This document shows, one piece after another, positions 18,230-27,332 of a DNA stretch of 64,000 bases. The DNA lies in the NCBI RefSeq assembly GCF_021532615.1, contig NZ_JAKGAQ010000001.1:310001-374000 (forward strand), written 5' to 3'. Numbering within the stretch: position 1 is the first letter of the stretch; every line of letters starts with the position of its first letter. The translations under genes and the position numbers were made by a program. A model generated the notes under the pieces. It saw nothing but the letters and a program-made list of their open reading frames with translations. It made no database searches and had not been told where the DNA came from. The stretch is from Octadecabacter dasysiphoniae. GTDB lineage: Bacteria; Pseudomonadota; Alphaproteobacteria; Rhodobacterales; Rhodobacteraceae.

Positions 18230-19272
18230 GGTTCAAGTCCTGCGGGCGGCGGGGCCGCTGCTGGATAGAGCCCCATTACCTTGAACAGGGAACCCATTTC
18301 TTCGGGGTGCGTCAAGCGGCGGTGGGCGGCTATGTGCTGATCCAAGGGGTCGCCGGACAAGGCCTGCGCGAGGGTCTGGGCGCGCTGTGTGATGCCGAGA
18401 CGTTCCAGAAAGACACCCTGCGGCGCAAGGCGGGTGAATTTGGCGGGGGATGCCGCATTGGCGATGGCTTCGAAATCGACATGGGCGGTCAGATCTGCGT
18501 GGCCGGGGTTTTCGAACGGGTCGGTTGGCGCGTGGTCTTGCAAGGCTTGCAAGGTATCCCCAAGCGAGCGCCAGTCGCCGTAATCAAGGATAAGCGCCGT
18601 GCCGCCGTGGTCAGCGATGCGCGTGGCGATGGTTTGGATAATGGCGGGCAGGGCGGGGCAGTGTTCGACGATGTCGCCCGGTTTCGTGTCGTTCAGGCGA
18701 TGATCCAGCAGGGCGATGGGCGCAGGCGCGGACAGGCCTGCGGTGATGTCGGCGCCAATCTGGACTTCGCACCAGCCCTGCGGGTCGCGGTGGAATTGGC
18801 GGATCGGTAAGGCGTCAAAGAATTCATTGGCCACAAGGAACAGCGGTTGGTCGGGCAGGGTCGTCACATCGTCGTGCCATGTGGCGGTGATGCGTTTGGC
18901 CTGTTCTTGGCGCAAAGCGGGCGAGGTTTCCACAAGGTGGATGTGGGCCGCATCGCCAAAGCCTGTAACTTTGGCCGTGGCGCGCAGGATGTCGGCCATC
19001 AACGTGCCGCGCCCGGGGCCGAGTTCAGCCAGTGTGAAAGGTGTGGGGCGGCCTTGGTCGATCCATGCTTGTGCCAGCGACAGCCCAATAAGTTCACCAA
19101 ACATCTGGCTGATTTCCGGCGCGGTGGTGAAATCCCCCGCCACGCCAAGGGGATCGCGGGTGCTGTAGTAGCCCAGCGTCGGGTGCATCAACGCCTCTGC
19201 CATATAATCGGCCAGCGTGATTGGCCCGTTCGCAGCAATGCGCGCCGCCATGAGGTCGCGCAGGGTGGTCAT
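18226..19272 (-). CDS. SAM-dependent methyltransferase, MidA/NDUFAF7 family
   Basis: A 348-residue class I methyltransferase. DFTTAPEIS (48-56) and the SAM-binding LAELGPGRGTLM (81-92) are diagnostic of the MidA/NDUFAF7 (DUF185) family. The mitochondrial homologue dimethylates an arginine of a complex I subunit, so a role in NADH dehydrogenase assembly is possible (inference). Overlaps lgt and pgeF by 4 nt on each side. A longer frame to 19356 lies inside lgt and is rejected. Confidence 0.92.
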   Translation of the reverse strand: MTTLRDLMAARIAANGPITLADYMAEALMHPTLGYYSTRDPLGVAGDFTTAPEISQMFGELIGLSLAQAWIDQGRPTPFTLAELGPGRGTLMADILRATAKVTGFGDAAHIHLVETSPALRQEQAKRITATWHDDVTTLPDQPLFLVANEFFDALPIRQFHRDPQGWCEVQIGADITAGLSAPAPIALLDHRLNDTKPGDIVEHCPALPAIIQTIATRIADHGGTALILDYGDWRSLGDTLQALQDHAPTDPFENPGHADLTAHVDFEAIANAASPAKFTRLAPQGVFLERLGITQRAQTLAQALSGDPLDQHIAAHRRLTHPEEMGSLFKVMGLYPAAAPPPAGLEP

Positions 19273-20183
19273 GTTTTGCGGCGGGTCAGATAGATCAGCG
19301 CGATGCCCGCCAGGATCATCGGGATCGACAGTGCTTGGCCTTGGGTCAGGCCCCATGTGCCGAAATCATAGGCCCAGCCGATCGGGTTGGTGGGGGATGT
19401 GAATTGCGCATCAGGCTGGCGCACGAATTCGATGGCAAAGCGCGCCGCGCCGTAGCCGATCAGGAATACCGCCACGAGGGACCATTGGCCTTTCAGCCAG
19501 CCGCGTTTGAAGGCGAGGAACATGATGATGGCGCCGAGAAGAAGGCCCTCGAGCCCGGCTTCATAGAGTTGGCTGGGGTGGCGGGCCGGTTCGTCGCCGT
19601 AATAGAACCACTCACCCACTGTGGTGCACAGCTGGCGGGCGGGATCAGCGCACATGGACGGAAATTTGACGCCCCAAGGCAGGTCCGTCGCGCGCCCCCA
19701 GAGTTCGGCGTTGATAAAGTTCGCAACACGCACGAGCAAAATGGCGGGCGTCGCGGTGAGCGCGAGGATATTGGCGACATCCCCCAAAGCGGCCCCGTAG
19801 CGGCGCGCGCAGGCGAATGTGGCAACGCAGACACCAAGAAAGCCGCCATGAAAGGACATGCCGCCATCCCAAATGCGAAAGATCGCGGCAGGGTTTTCGA
19901 CGAACTGGCCGTCGCCGTAAAACAAAACATAGCCGAACCGCCCGCCCGCGATGACGCCGATGATGACCCACGTCAGCAGGTCTTCGATCTGGTCGCGTGT
20001 CAGGGGGGGCGTGTCGTCGCGCCACAGTGTTAGGCGTTTGCAGGCTTGGGTCGCGATCCACCAGCCGATCACGATGCCCACGATATAGCCCATGGCATAC
20101 CAGCGCAGCGCGAACGAAAAGCCAAACAGCGTCAGGGTGAAAATCACCGGCGAAATATCGGGGAAGGGAATGGCGGCTAACAT
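19269..20183 (-). CDS. lgt: Prolipoprotein diacylglyceryl transferase
   Basis: Inner-membrane enzyme that adds diacylglycerol to the lipobox Cys of prolipoproteins, needed for lipoproteins such as Pal and TadD in this same window. 304 residues, about seven membrane segments. Signatures: GGRFGYVLFY (80-89), GGMSFHGGFLG (107-117, His112), RVANFINAELWGR (152-164) and RHPSQLYEA. First gene of the operon; divergent from ubiK. Confidence 0.97.
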   Translation of the reverse strand: MLAAIPFPDISPVIFTLTLFGFSFALRWYAMGYIVGIVIGWWIATQACKRLTLWRDDTPPLTRDQIEDLLTWVIIGVIAGGRFGYVLFYGDGQFVENPAAIFRIWDGGMSFHGGFLGVCVATFACARRYGAALGDVANILALTATPAILLVRVANFINAELWGRATDLPWGVKFPSMCADPARQLCTTVGEWFYYGDEPARHPSQLYEAGLEGLLLGAIIMFLAFKRGWLKGQWSLVAVFLIGYGAARFAIEFVRQPDAQFTSPTNPIGWAYDFGTWGLTQGQALSIPMILAGIALIYLTRRKT

Positions 20184-20283
20184 AGGCCCTGTTGTGACGC
20201 AGGGTGCGACGATGTCAACCAGATGCAGGGTTGTTTCGCGGCGGGGTCAGGCCCATATAAGGGCAAGTAATAGGAGAAACCCC

Positions 20284-20523
20284 ATGCAAACGCGCAACAA
20301 AGTCTTTGACGACATTTCCCAACTGATGACCAACGCCATGGGCGTGGCCCAAGGTGCCAAGGACGAGGCGCAGACGGCGATGTCATCGATGGTGGACCGC
20401 TGGCTGGCTGACCGTGATTTCGTGACCCGCGAGGAATTCGAGGCGGTGCGCACGATGGCCCAGAAAGCCCGCGAAGAGAACGCATCCCTGCTGGCGCGCA
20501 TCGAGGCGCTTGAGGGGAAGTAA
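20284..20523 (+). CDS. UbiK/YqiC-family ubiquinone accessory factor
   Basis: A 79-residue amphipathic, coiled-coil-forming protein (BMFP family). The C-terminal VTREEFEAVR...KAREENASLLARIEALE pattern is the family hallmark. In E. coli UbiK helps aerobic ubiquinone synthesis; the family also has membrane-fusogenic activity. AGGAG lies upstream of ATG 20284. Divergent from lgt, single gene with its own terminator. Confidence 0.87.
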   Translation: MQTRNKVFDDISQLMTNAMGVAQGAKDEAQTAMSSMVDRWLADRDFVTREEFEAVRTMAQKAREENASLLARIEALEGK

Positions 20524-20561
20524 GCGGAGCGGCTGCGCCGCACGCGATTTTTGGTTTGATG

Positions 20562-20587
20562 GGGGCTGCCGCTTGGTGGCCCTTTTT
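20562..20587 (+). terminator. Intrinsic terminator of ubiK
   Basis: Stem 20563-20570 with 20575-20582 (8 bp, two G-T pairs), GCTT loop, followed by TTTTT. Confidence 0.75.
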
Positions 20588-20612
20588 CGTTTGTGAGGGG
20601 CGTTAGGGCACA

Positions 20613-20661
20613 GGGGCGCTGCCCCGCGCTGCGCGCCCCCGGGATATTTGAAAACCAAAGA
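20613..20661 (-). repeat. Convergent-gene 3' element, copy B
   Basis: A GC-rich segment (GGGGCGCTGCCCCGC) is followed by the conserved core at 20641-20661, ending 4 nt before the stop codon of the FAD monooxygenase gene. The GC-rich part matches that of copy D (32174). Confidence 0.75.
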
Positions 20662-20665
20662 GGGG

Positions 20666-21787
20666 TCAGAGCCCTTTTATCGGAGACACCATCGTTCCGC
20701 AGACAAGGCTGGTGAGTATGCGGGGGGCCGGCCAGATCTGGCTGGCGGGAAACAAGGCGCGGTCGCGGATAAGCGGAAGCAGTGCGCTGTCGGATTGATA
20801 CATCGGCGTGAAGGCCCATGACATCGCTTGATAGATTTTGGTGTGCAGGGCGCGCGCCAAGGCCAGTGCATCCAGTAGGGCCATGTTCGCCCCTTGGCCG
20901 AGTTGTGGAGAGGCACGATGCGCGGCGTCACCGATATGCACAAGGCGGTTGTTGTAGGGTTTGGATAACGTGCCATGGCTATAACGTGCCATCGTCATTT
21001 GGGACGCATCGGTGATTTGATCCGTGAAGGGCGCGAGCGCGGGCCACAGGGCCGTGGCCTCTGATTTCCAGGCGTCCAGACCTACGTCCAGCCATTTGTC
21101 GTGATCCCCTTGGGGAAGGGACCAGAAGACTGCGGCCTTAAACCCCTTTTGGCCGGGGATTTCACCGATGGGCAGTGCGCCGATCATGTTGGAGGCCTTG
21201 AGGTAGCGTTGGCTGAGGTGGTGTTTGGGAATATCTGTTTGAGGCCAATCCACCGTGCCCCAAATCGCGCCGTAGGGCAGGGGTTTGGCTGCAATCGGGG
21301 ACAGGGGCGATCCGGCGCCCGCGCTGTCGACGACCAGTTCGAACGGGCCGTGAACGTCATTCGTGGTTGTGAACACTTCGGCGGTGTCATCGTCTTGGCG
21401 CACGGATTGAATGGCGGCGTTGCAGACCAGTGTGATGCCTGTGCGCAGCTGCATGGCCTGCCAAAGTGCGTCAAACAGCGCGGCGCGGTGGATCGCCAAC
21501 CCGAAGGCGCTAGCGTCATGCAGATCATAGCGCACATCAAGGACGCGGCGGTGTGTTGCGGCCTCAAGCCCCAGCATGTGGGTCACGCGGTTTCCGAGCA
21601 GCAGCGCGCGATCAAGGGCCCCGATTTGCGCCAGAACCTGTTGGCCGACGGGTTGGATCACAAGGCCGGACCCGACGGGTTTGGGGCTGTCGAATTGATC
21701 AAACAGGGTGATGTCGTGGCCTTGGTCGGCCAGCAGGCTTGCTGCGGTTAGCCCGCCAATGCCCGCGCCGATGATTGCGATGCGCAT
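20666..21787 (-). CDS. FAD-dependent monooxygenase (UbiH/salicylate hydroxylase-like)
   Basis: A 373-residue flavoprotein. N-terminal Rossmann motif IIGAGIGGLTAASLL (4-18), and near the C-terminus HIGDAAHRASPQLGQGANMALLDA, the FAD-ribityl motif of class A aromatic hydroxylases. The substrate is unknown. The ATG at 21787 begins directly with the Rossmann strand; the 26-codon extension lacks similarity and is rejected. It is a lone gene. Confidence 0.88.
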   Translation of the reverse strand: MRIAIIGAGIGGLTAASLLADQGHDITLFDQFDSPKPVGSGLVIQPVGQQVLAQIGALDRALLLGNRVTHMLGLEAATHRRVLDVRYDLHDASAFGLAIHRAALFDALWQAMQLRTGITLVCNAAIQSVRQDDDTAEVFTTTNDVHGPFELVVDSAGAGSPLSPIAAKPLPYGAIWGTVDWPQTDIPKHHLSQRYLKASNMIGALPIGEIPGQKGFKAAVFWSLPQGDHDKWLDVGLDAWKSEATALWPALAPFTDQITDASQMTMARYSHGTLSKPYNNRLVHIGDAAHRASPQLGQGANMALLDALALARALHTKIYQAMSWAFTPMYQSDSALLPLIRDRALFPASQIWPAPRILTSLVCGTMVSPIKGL

Positions 21788-21902
21788 GTCGTGATGGTCC
21801 TTTGTCACTCGTCCAGGTGGGGTATGAGATTTGCGCAGGTCCGTCGCAAGGTGTGTTGGGCCCAATGGCGCACTTTACCGCAGGGGCGTGCGGGCCTATA
21901 AG

Positions 21903-21923
21903 CGCGGTATGACCTATACCGCG
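21903..21923. promoter_or_regulatory. Inverted repeat upstream of ileS
   Basis: CGCGGTAT, five nt, ATACCGCG: a perfect 8-bp inverted repeat 120 bp before the ileS start and about 115 bp from the divergent monooxygenase start. It may be an operator for either gene or the base of a leader hairpin. No T-box features were seen. Confidence 0.45.
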
Positions 21924-22044
21924 TGTCAGATTATTCGAATTATATCCCCGACGTTGTGACCCCCACACGTCGGACCAAAAGGTGTCTGAGTGATCCGCGC
22001 CGCCCGAACTTACCCCAATTTTACCTATCCGAAGGACGCCCAAA

Positions 22045-25029
22045 ATGTGCGCCGATAAGACCGATACGATCGACTATAAACATACCCTGAACCTGCCAAA
22101 GACCGAATTTCCCATGCGGGCGGGATTGCCCAAGCGTGAACCCGAATGGCTTGCGCGCTGGGCGGATATGGATGTCTATGGACAGTTGCGTGACAAGGCC
22201 AAGGCAGAGACACGCCAGCCGTTCACGCTGCATGATGGCCCGCCCTATGCCAACGGGCATTTGCACATTGGCCATGCGCTGAACAAGATCCTGAAAGACA
22301 TGGTCGTGCGGTCCCAGCAGATGATGGGGCGCGATGCGCGTTATATCCCCGGGTGGGATTGTCACGGTCTGCCGATCGAGTGGAAGATCGAAGAGAAATA
22401 CCGCGAAAAAGGTCTGGATAAGGACGCCGTGGATGTGGTGGAGTTCCGTCAGGAGTGCCGCGATTTTGCCGCCGGATGGGTTGATATCCAGCGCGAGGAA
22501 TTCAAGCGGTTGGGGATCACCGGCAATTGGGCCGATCCGTATCTGACGATGAATTTCCATGCCGAACGGGTGATCGCCGAAGAATTCCAGAAATTCCTGA
22601 TGACGGGCACGCTGTATCAAGGGTCAAAGCCTGTGATGTGGTCGCCGACGGAGGAAACCGCGCTGGCGGAGGCCGAGGTTGAGTATCATGACAAGCACTC
22701 GTTCACGATCTGGGTGAAGTTCCGTGTTCTTGAAAGTGTCGATACGCCTGTTGTTGACAGCGAAGATGCGACCGGCGCTGTGCAGGCGGTGAGTGATCTT
22801 GCTGGCGCAAAGGTTGTGATCTGGACGACGACGCCTTGGACGATTCCGTCAAACAAAGCGGTCGTCTATGGTGCCGATTATTCCTACGGGCTTTACGAAG
22901 TCACAGCGACGCCTGATGAATGCTGGGCCGACGTTGGTGAGCGGTTCTTGCTTGCTGATAAGCTGGCGGCGGACGTGTTTGCCAAGGCGCGGCTTGAGGA
23001 CGATCAGTGGACGCGGGTGCGCGATGTACCGAGCGATGAACTGGCTGGTTTGTCGTTGCAGCACCCCTTGGCCGGGGCTGAGGGCGCGAATGGCGAATGG
23101 GATGATCCGCGTGATTTCCGTGCTGCCGATTTTGTCACGGATGAGGAAGGCACCGGATTTGTGCATTGCGCGCCGTCCCACGGGATGGAGGAATTCGAGC
23201 TTTATCGCGATCTCGGGATGTTGGCCGATGTGATCACCTACAACGTCATGGATGACGGGTCGTTTCGCGAAGACCTGCCGTTTTTTGGCGGCAAACGCAT
23301 TCTACGCGCCAAGGCCAAGAAGGGCGATTGGGAGGGCGATGCGAACGGGGCTGTCATGTCCAAATTGGCCGAAGTGGGCGGGTTGTTGGCACGTGGCAAG
23401 ATCAAGCACAGCTATCCGCATTCCTGGCGTTCGAAGGCTCCGATCATCTATCGCAACACGCCGCAGTGGTTTGCCGCTGTCGATAAGGCCGTGGGCGACG
23501 GGCAGGACACCTATGGCACCACGATCCGTGAACGCGCGTTGCGCAGCATCGATGAACTGGTGACGTGGACGCCGCAAAAGGGGCGCAACCGGTTGTATTC
23601 CATGATCGAAGCGCGGCCCGATTGGGTGCTGTCGCGTCAACGCGCGTGGGGCGTGCCGTTGACCTGTTTCACCAAAAAAGGGGCTGCGCCGACAGATGCG
23701 GATTACCTGCTGCGCGACGAAGCGGTGAACGCGCGGGTTCTGGAGGCTTTTGAGGCCGAAGGCGCGGATGCGTGGTACAAGGACGGTGCGAAGGCGCGGT
23801 TCTTGGGCAATGATCACGACCATGACGCCTATGATCAGGTCATGGACATTCTGGATGTGTGGTTTGATAGCGGGTCGACCCATGCGTTCACCTTGCGCGA
23901 CCGGACCGATGGGTCCGAAGATGGCCTTGCTGATTTGTATCTTGAGGGCACCGATCAGCATCGCGGCTGGTTCCATTCATCCATGTTGCAGGGCTGTGGC
24001 ACGATGGGTCGCGCGCCGTATCGTGGAGTTTTGACGCACGGATTTACGCTCGATGAGAAGGGCATGAAGATGTCCAAATCCGTGGGCAATACTGTCGCGC
24101 CTGAAAAGGTTGTGCAGCAGTACGGTGCGGATATTTTGCGTCTTTGGGTGGCGCAGGCGGATTATACTGTCGATCTCCGCATCGGGGATGAAATCCTGAA
24201 AGGCGTGGCGGATAGTTATCGCCGCCTTCGCAACACGGTCCGGTTTATGCTGGGGTCATTGGCGGATTTTGATGCGTCCAAGGCCGTGGCGCGCGATGAT
24301 ATGCCTGAGCTGGAACAGCTGATCCTGCACAAACTGGCGGTGCTGGATGGTGTCGTGCGTGAGGGCTATGCGCGTTACGATTTCCAAGGCGTGTTCCGTG
24401 CGATCTTTGACTTTGCAACGCTTGATCTCAGCTCGTTCTATTTTGATATCCGCAAGGACGCGCTGTATTGTGATGGTGACACCGACCGCCAGCGCGCAGC
24501 GTTGACGGTGTTGGATGCGCTTTATGCGCGCCTGACCACGTGGCTGGCCCCAATCCTGACCTTCACGATGGAAGAGGTCTGGCTGGAGCGGAACGGGCCG
24601 GACACATCAGTGCATCTGGTTGATTTCCCGGATACGCCGTCCGCGTGGCGCGACGATGCGCTGGCGGCGCGGTCAGAAACGGTGCGCGCGGTGCGTCGTG
24701 TGGTGACGGGCGCGTTGGAAGAACAGCGCACCGCCAAAGTCATCGGGTCCTCTCTCGAGGCGGCGCCGACGGTGTATTTGTCGCCGGATTTGGCAGCGGT
24801 TATCACGGACGCGGATACGTTCGCGGACCTGTGTATCACCAGCCAGATCACGATTGTCGAAGGGGATGCGCCAGAGGGTGCGTTTACCTTGGCAGATACG
24901 GCTGGCGTGGGCGTTGTGTTTGGGACATCAGACGGTGAGAAATGTGAGCGCTGCTGGAAAATCCTGCCGGATGTGGGCACGCATAGCCATGCAGGCGTGT
25001 GTGGCCGCTGCGACAGCGCGCTGGACTAA
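22045..25029 (+). CDS. ileS: Isoleucine--tRNA ligase
   Basis: Class I aminoacyl-tRNA synthetase charging tRNA-Ile, 994 residues. HIGH box in PYANGHLHIGH (67-77), KMSKS at 675-679, an inserted editing domain between them, and a C-terminal zinc site formed by C967, C970, C986 and C989. Length and layout fit the bacterial type. The 257-bp upstream region contains an inverted repeat. A 12-bp hairpin follows the gene. Confidence 0.98.
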   Translation: MCADKTDTIDYKHTLNLPKTEFPMRAGLPKREPEWLARWADMDVYGQLRDKAKAETRQPFTLHDGPPYANGHLHIGHALNKILKDMVVRSQQMMGRDARYIPGWDCHGLPIEWKIEEKYREKGLDKDAVDVVEFRQECRDFAAGWVDIQREEFKRLGITGNWADPYLTMNFHAERVIAEEFQKFLMTGTLYQGSKPVMWSPTEETALAEAEVEYHDKHSFTIWVKFRVLESVDTPVVDSEDATGAVQAVSDLAGAKVVIWTTTPWTIPSNKAVVYGADYSYGLYEVTATPDECWADVGERFLLADKLAADVFAKARLEDDQWTRVRDVPSDELAGLSLQHPLAGAEGANGEWDDPRDFRAADFVTDEEGTGFVHCAPSHGMEEFELYRDLGMLADVITYNVMDDGSFREDLPFFGGKRILRAKAKKGDWEGDANGAVMSKLAEVGGLLARGKIKHSYPHSWRSKAPIIYRNTPQWFAAVDKAVGDGQDTYGTTIRERALRSIDELVTWTPQKGRNRLYSMIEARPDWVLSRQRAWGVPLTCFTKKGAAPTDADYLLRDEAVNARVLEAFEAEGADAWYKDGAKARFLGNDHDHDAYDQVMDILDVWFDSGSTHAFTLRDRTDGSEDGLADLYLEGTDQHRGWFHSSMLQGCGTMGRAPYRGVLTHGFTLDEKGMKMSKSVGNTVAPEKVVQQYGADILRLWVAQADYTVDLRIGDEILKGVADSYRRLRNTVRFMLGSLADFDASKAVARDDMPELEQLILHKLAVLDGVVREGYARYDFQGVFRAIFDFATLDLSSFYFDIRKDALYCDGDTDRQRAALTVLDALYARLTTWLAPILTFTMEEVWLERNGPDTSVHLVDFPDTPSAWRDDALAARSETVRAVRRVVTGALEEQRTAKVIGSSLEAAPTVYLSPDLAAVITDADTFADLCITSQITIVEGDAPEGAFTLADTAGVGVVFGTSDGEKCERCWKILPDVGTHSHAGVCGRCDSALD

Positions 25030-25041
25030 CCGACTAAGGTA

Positions 25042-25107
25042 GCGCCAAAAGCCGAATGGCTTTTGGCGCGCCTCCCGCCCGCGGCACGCGCACGTGCTTT
25101 AGCACGT
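25042..25107 (+). other. Two hairpins after ileS
   Basis: The first is a perfect 12-bp stem with GAAT loop (25042-25053 with 25058-25069) but without a T run. The second is ACGTGC-TTTA-GCACGT (25092-25107) followed by TTTC. Together they may end ileS transcription or protect its 3' end, and they precede ogt by 40 bp. Confidence 0.5.
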
Positions 25108-25147
25108 TTCGGATTGAAACCGTGCGAAGATGCGGTGAAGGTGGGGT

Positions 25148-25600
25148 ATGCCCAGCCTTACCGCCCTGACCCAATTCGGCCCTTTGACCATCTATGAGGA
25201 CGACGGTGCCATTGTGCGGTTGGAATGGGACGGCAACGGCGGTGATGAGACCCCTTTATTGATAGAAGCTGCGCGCCAGTTGCGGGCCTATGATGCGGGG
25301 GAACTGCACGACTTTGACCTGCCATTGCGTGTTGCGGGGTCTGATTTTCAACGCGCCGTTTGCGCGCAAATGTCGGCTATTCCATTTGGGGATACTGTCA
25401 CTTACGGGGATATAGCCAAGGCATTGAACCAGTCTGCGCAGGCTGTTGGATCAGCCTGTGGCGGCAATCCTATCCCCGTGATTATCCCGTGCCACCGCGT
25501 TATGGGTGCCAAAGGTTTGACAGGGTTTTCTGGTAAGGGCGGGGTTGAAACCAAGGTCGCGCTATTGCGTCATGAGGGTGCGGGCGGGTTTTTGATTTAG
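25148..25600 (+). CDS. ogt: Methylated-DNA--protein-cysteine methyltransferase
   Basis: Suicide DNA-repair protein that takes alkyl groups from O6-alkylguanine. 150 residues. Active-site IPCHRV with C115 preceded by GGNPIPVI, and DFQRAVCAQMSAIPFGDTVTYGDIA upstream as separate family blocks. The residue at the nucleotide-flipping arginine-finger position (R-A-V-G) is Gln98 (QAVG), which is unusual. Single gene, convergent with pcs. Confidence 0.93.
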   Translation: MPSLTALTQFGPLTIYEDDGAIVRLEWDGNGGDETPLLIEAARQLRAYDAGELHDFDLPLRVAGSDFQRAVCAQMSAIPFGDTVTYGDIAKALNQSAQAVGSACGGNPIPVIIPCHRVMGAKGLTGFSGKGGVETKVALLRHEGAGGFLI

Positions 25601-25618
25601 CGGCGGATGCCTCCGGCG

Positions 25619-25639
25619 GGGATATTTGAAAACCAAAGA
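25619..25639 (-). repeat. Convergent-gene 3' element, copy C
   Basis: The conserved 21-nt core only, preceded by a short GC-rich stretch. It ends 5 nt from the pcs stop codon and lies 18 nt after the ogt stop. Confidence 0.75.
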
Positions 25640-25644
25640 AACGA

Positions 25645-26352
25645 TTATCCGTCTGGCCCGTAAATGACTTGCTGCACCGCCCCGGCGCCAAGCAGATAAA
25701 TCGAGGTGACCATCAGGCCCCAAAAGACCCCGCTTGCCGGTTCGAAATTGGCCCAAGCCGCAAAGCCGGCGAACACTGTCCATGCCAATGCCATAGGAAG
25801 CGAGACGACGCGCCAGCGGTCGGTGCGCACAGGGTGGACGAATTTGACGGGAACAAACATTGTGACGGCCAAAAGCGCGACCAACAACAGACAGGCCCAC
25901 CATGGCGGGCTGAGGGCGAACAGCACAAGGATCAGCATATTCCAGCATCCTGGGAAGCCGGAAAAGGAATTATCCTTTGTTTTCATGCGTGTGTCGCAGA
26001 AATACAGGGCCGATCCGAAGGTGATAACGATGATCGCGACCCAGCCGGACCAGCCATCCATCAGGCCGGATGCATACAGCGCATAGGCGGGGATGAAGAC
26101 GTAGGTCAGGTAGTCGATGATCAGATCCAGAAGGTAGCCGTCAAATTGGGGCGCGTATTTTTTGACGTTGAAGTGGCGTGCCAACGGCCCGTCTATCCCG
26201 TCAACAGCGAAGGCGACGATGAGCCAGACGAACATCATCGCCCAGTCTTTCTGGATCGCTTCGAGCATGGCGAGCATCGCGAAGACGGCGCCTGTCGCCG
26301 TGAGAAAATGGACGGCGAGCGCTTTGAGCTGGTCTGGGGTCAGTTTGTTCAT
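25645..26352 (-). CDS. pcs: Phosphatidylcholine synthase
   Basis: Integral membrane CDP-alcohol phosphotransferase that condenses choline with CDP-diacylglycerol, a route found in alphaproteobacteria. 235 residues, about seven to eight membrane helices. Catalytic motif DGIDGPLAR (51-59), then a spaced DGYLLDLIID (71-80) with the conserved aspartates. The ATG at 26352 is preferred to one seven codons upstream. Lone gene. Confidence 0.93.
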   Translation of the reverse strand: MNKLTPDQLKALAVHFLTATGAVFAMLAMLEAIQKDWAMMFVWLIVAFAVDGIDGPLARHFNVKKYAPQFDGYLLDLIIDYLTYVFIPAYALYASGLMDGWSGWVAIIVITFGSALYFCDTRMKTKDNSFSGFPGCWNMLILVLFALSPPWWACLLLVALLAVTMFVPVKFVHPVRTDRWRVVSLPMALAWTVFAGFAAWANFEPASGVFWGLMVTSIYLLGAGAVQQVIYGPDG

Positions 26353-26393
26353 TCCGGTTTCATGACGCAACATCGCGCAAGGGGCAAGCGCAC

Positions 26394-27332
26394 TTAGCCT
26401 GCGGCGCGGGGGTGGGCTGCGTCGTAGACTTCCATCAAGCGTGCGGTGTCCACGGCGGTGTAGGCCTGTGTGGTGGACAAAGATGCATGGCCCAGAAGTT
26501 CCTGAATGGACCGCAGATCACCACCGGCATTCAACAGATGGGTCGCAAAGCTGTGGCGCATCGCATGCGGGGTCGCTGTGGCGGGCAGGCCGAGTTGCAT
26601 GCGCGATTGCGCCATCACCGACTGGATGGCACGCGGATAAAGAGGGCCGCCGCGCAGCCCGCGAAAAATTGGCTGACCCGGTTCAGCATCATAGGGGCAG
26701 TCGCGCAGATAGGCTGTCACGGCGGCGCGGGCGGCGGGGATGACGGGCACCAGCCGTTCTTTGCCGCCCTTACCCAGAATGCGCAGCGTGGCGGGCAGGG
26801 GCACGTCATCGCCGGTTAATCCCAAGGCTTCCGATATGCGCAAGCCGCACCCGTAAAGCAGGGTCACCACCGCCACATCACGCGCCGCGATCCATGGTTC
26901 GCGGGCTTGCAGTTCAACGGTGTCAATCATGGCGCTGGCGGCATCCACGGCCAGCGGACGGGGGAGTTTCTTTTGGAATTTAGGGGAGCGGGTGGACAAA
27001 ACGGCAGTGGGTTCAAACCCTTCGCGTTCGGCCAGCCACCGATAAAACGATTTCACGGCTGATAGGCTGCGCGCCAAGGATCGCGCTGCCACGCCGCGCC
27101 CGCGTTCATGGGCCATCCAGGATCGCATATCTGTGATGGCAATTTCGGCAATCGGGCCAAGGCCCATGCTGTCGCCGTGGTGCTGGGCCATAAAGCTGAG
27201 GAACCCGAGGACGTCGGTCTGATAGGCGGCAACCGTGTTTTCCGCCGCACCCTTAAGCGCGCGCTGATGGTCCAGCCAATCGTCGAGTGCGGCGGACATG
27301 GCAGGGGATATCGTCAGCCAAGCCCCGTTCAT
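26394..27332 (-). CDS. xerC: Tyrosine recombinase XerC
   Basis: Site-specific recombinase that resolves chromosome dimers at dif with XerD. 312 residues: N-terminal SAM-like core-binding domain (about 15-105) and a catalytic domain with R165 (GLRISEALGL), GKGGKER (187-193), H256-x-x-R259 (HAMRHSFATH), H282 and nucleophile Y291. Its ATG overlaps the DUF484 stop by one nt, the same pairing seen in many proteobacteria. No mobile-element context, so housekeeping rather than an integrase. Confidence 0.95.
   Translation of the reverse strand: MNGAWLTISPAMSAALDDWLDHQRALKGAAENTVAAYQTDVLGFLSFMAQHHGDSMGLGPIAEIAITDMRSWMAHERGRGVAARSLARSLSAVKSFYRWLAEREGFEPTAVLSTRSPKFQKKLPRPLAVDAASAMIDTVELQAREPWIAARDVAVVTLLYGCGLRISEALGLTGDDVPLPATLRILGKGGKERLVPVIPAARAAVTAYLRDCPYDAEPGQPIFRGLRGGPLYPRAIQSVMAQSRMQLGLPATATPHAMRHSFATHLLNAGGDLRSIQELLGHASLSTTQAYTAVDTARLMEVYDAAHPRAAG

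Noticed and set aside
26394..27332. Tyrosine recombinase as a sign of a mobile element
   Set aside because: Sequence and DUF484 coupling fit housekeeping XerC; no att-like repeats, tRNA or phage genes nearby.
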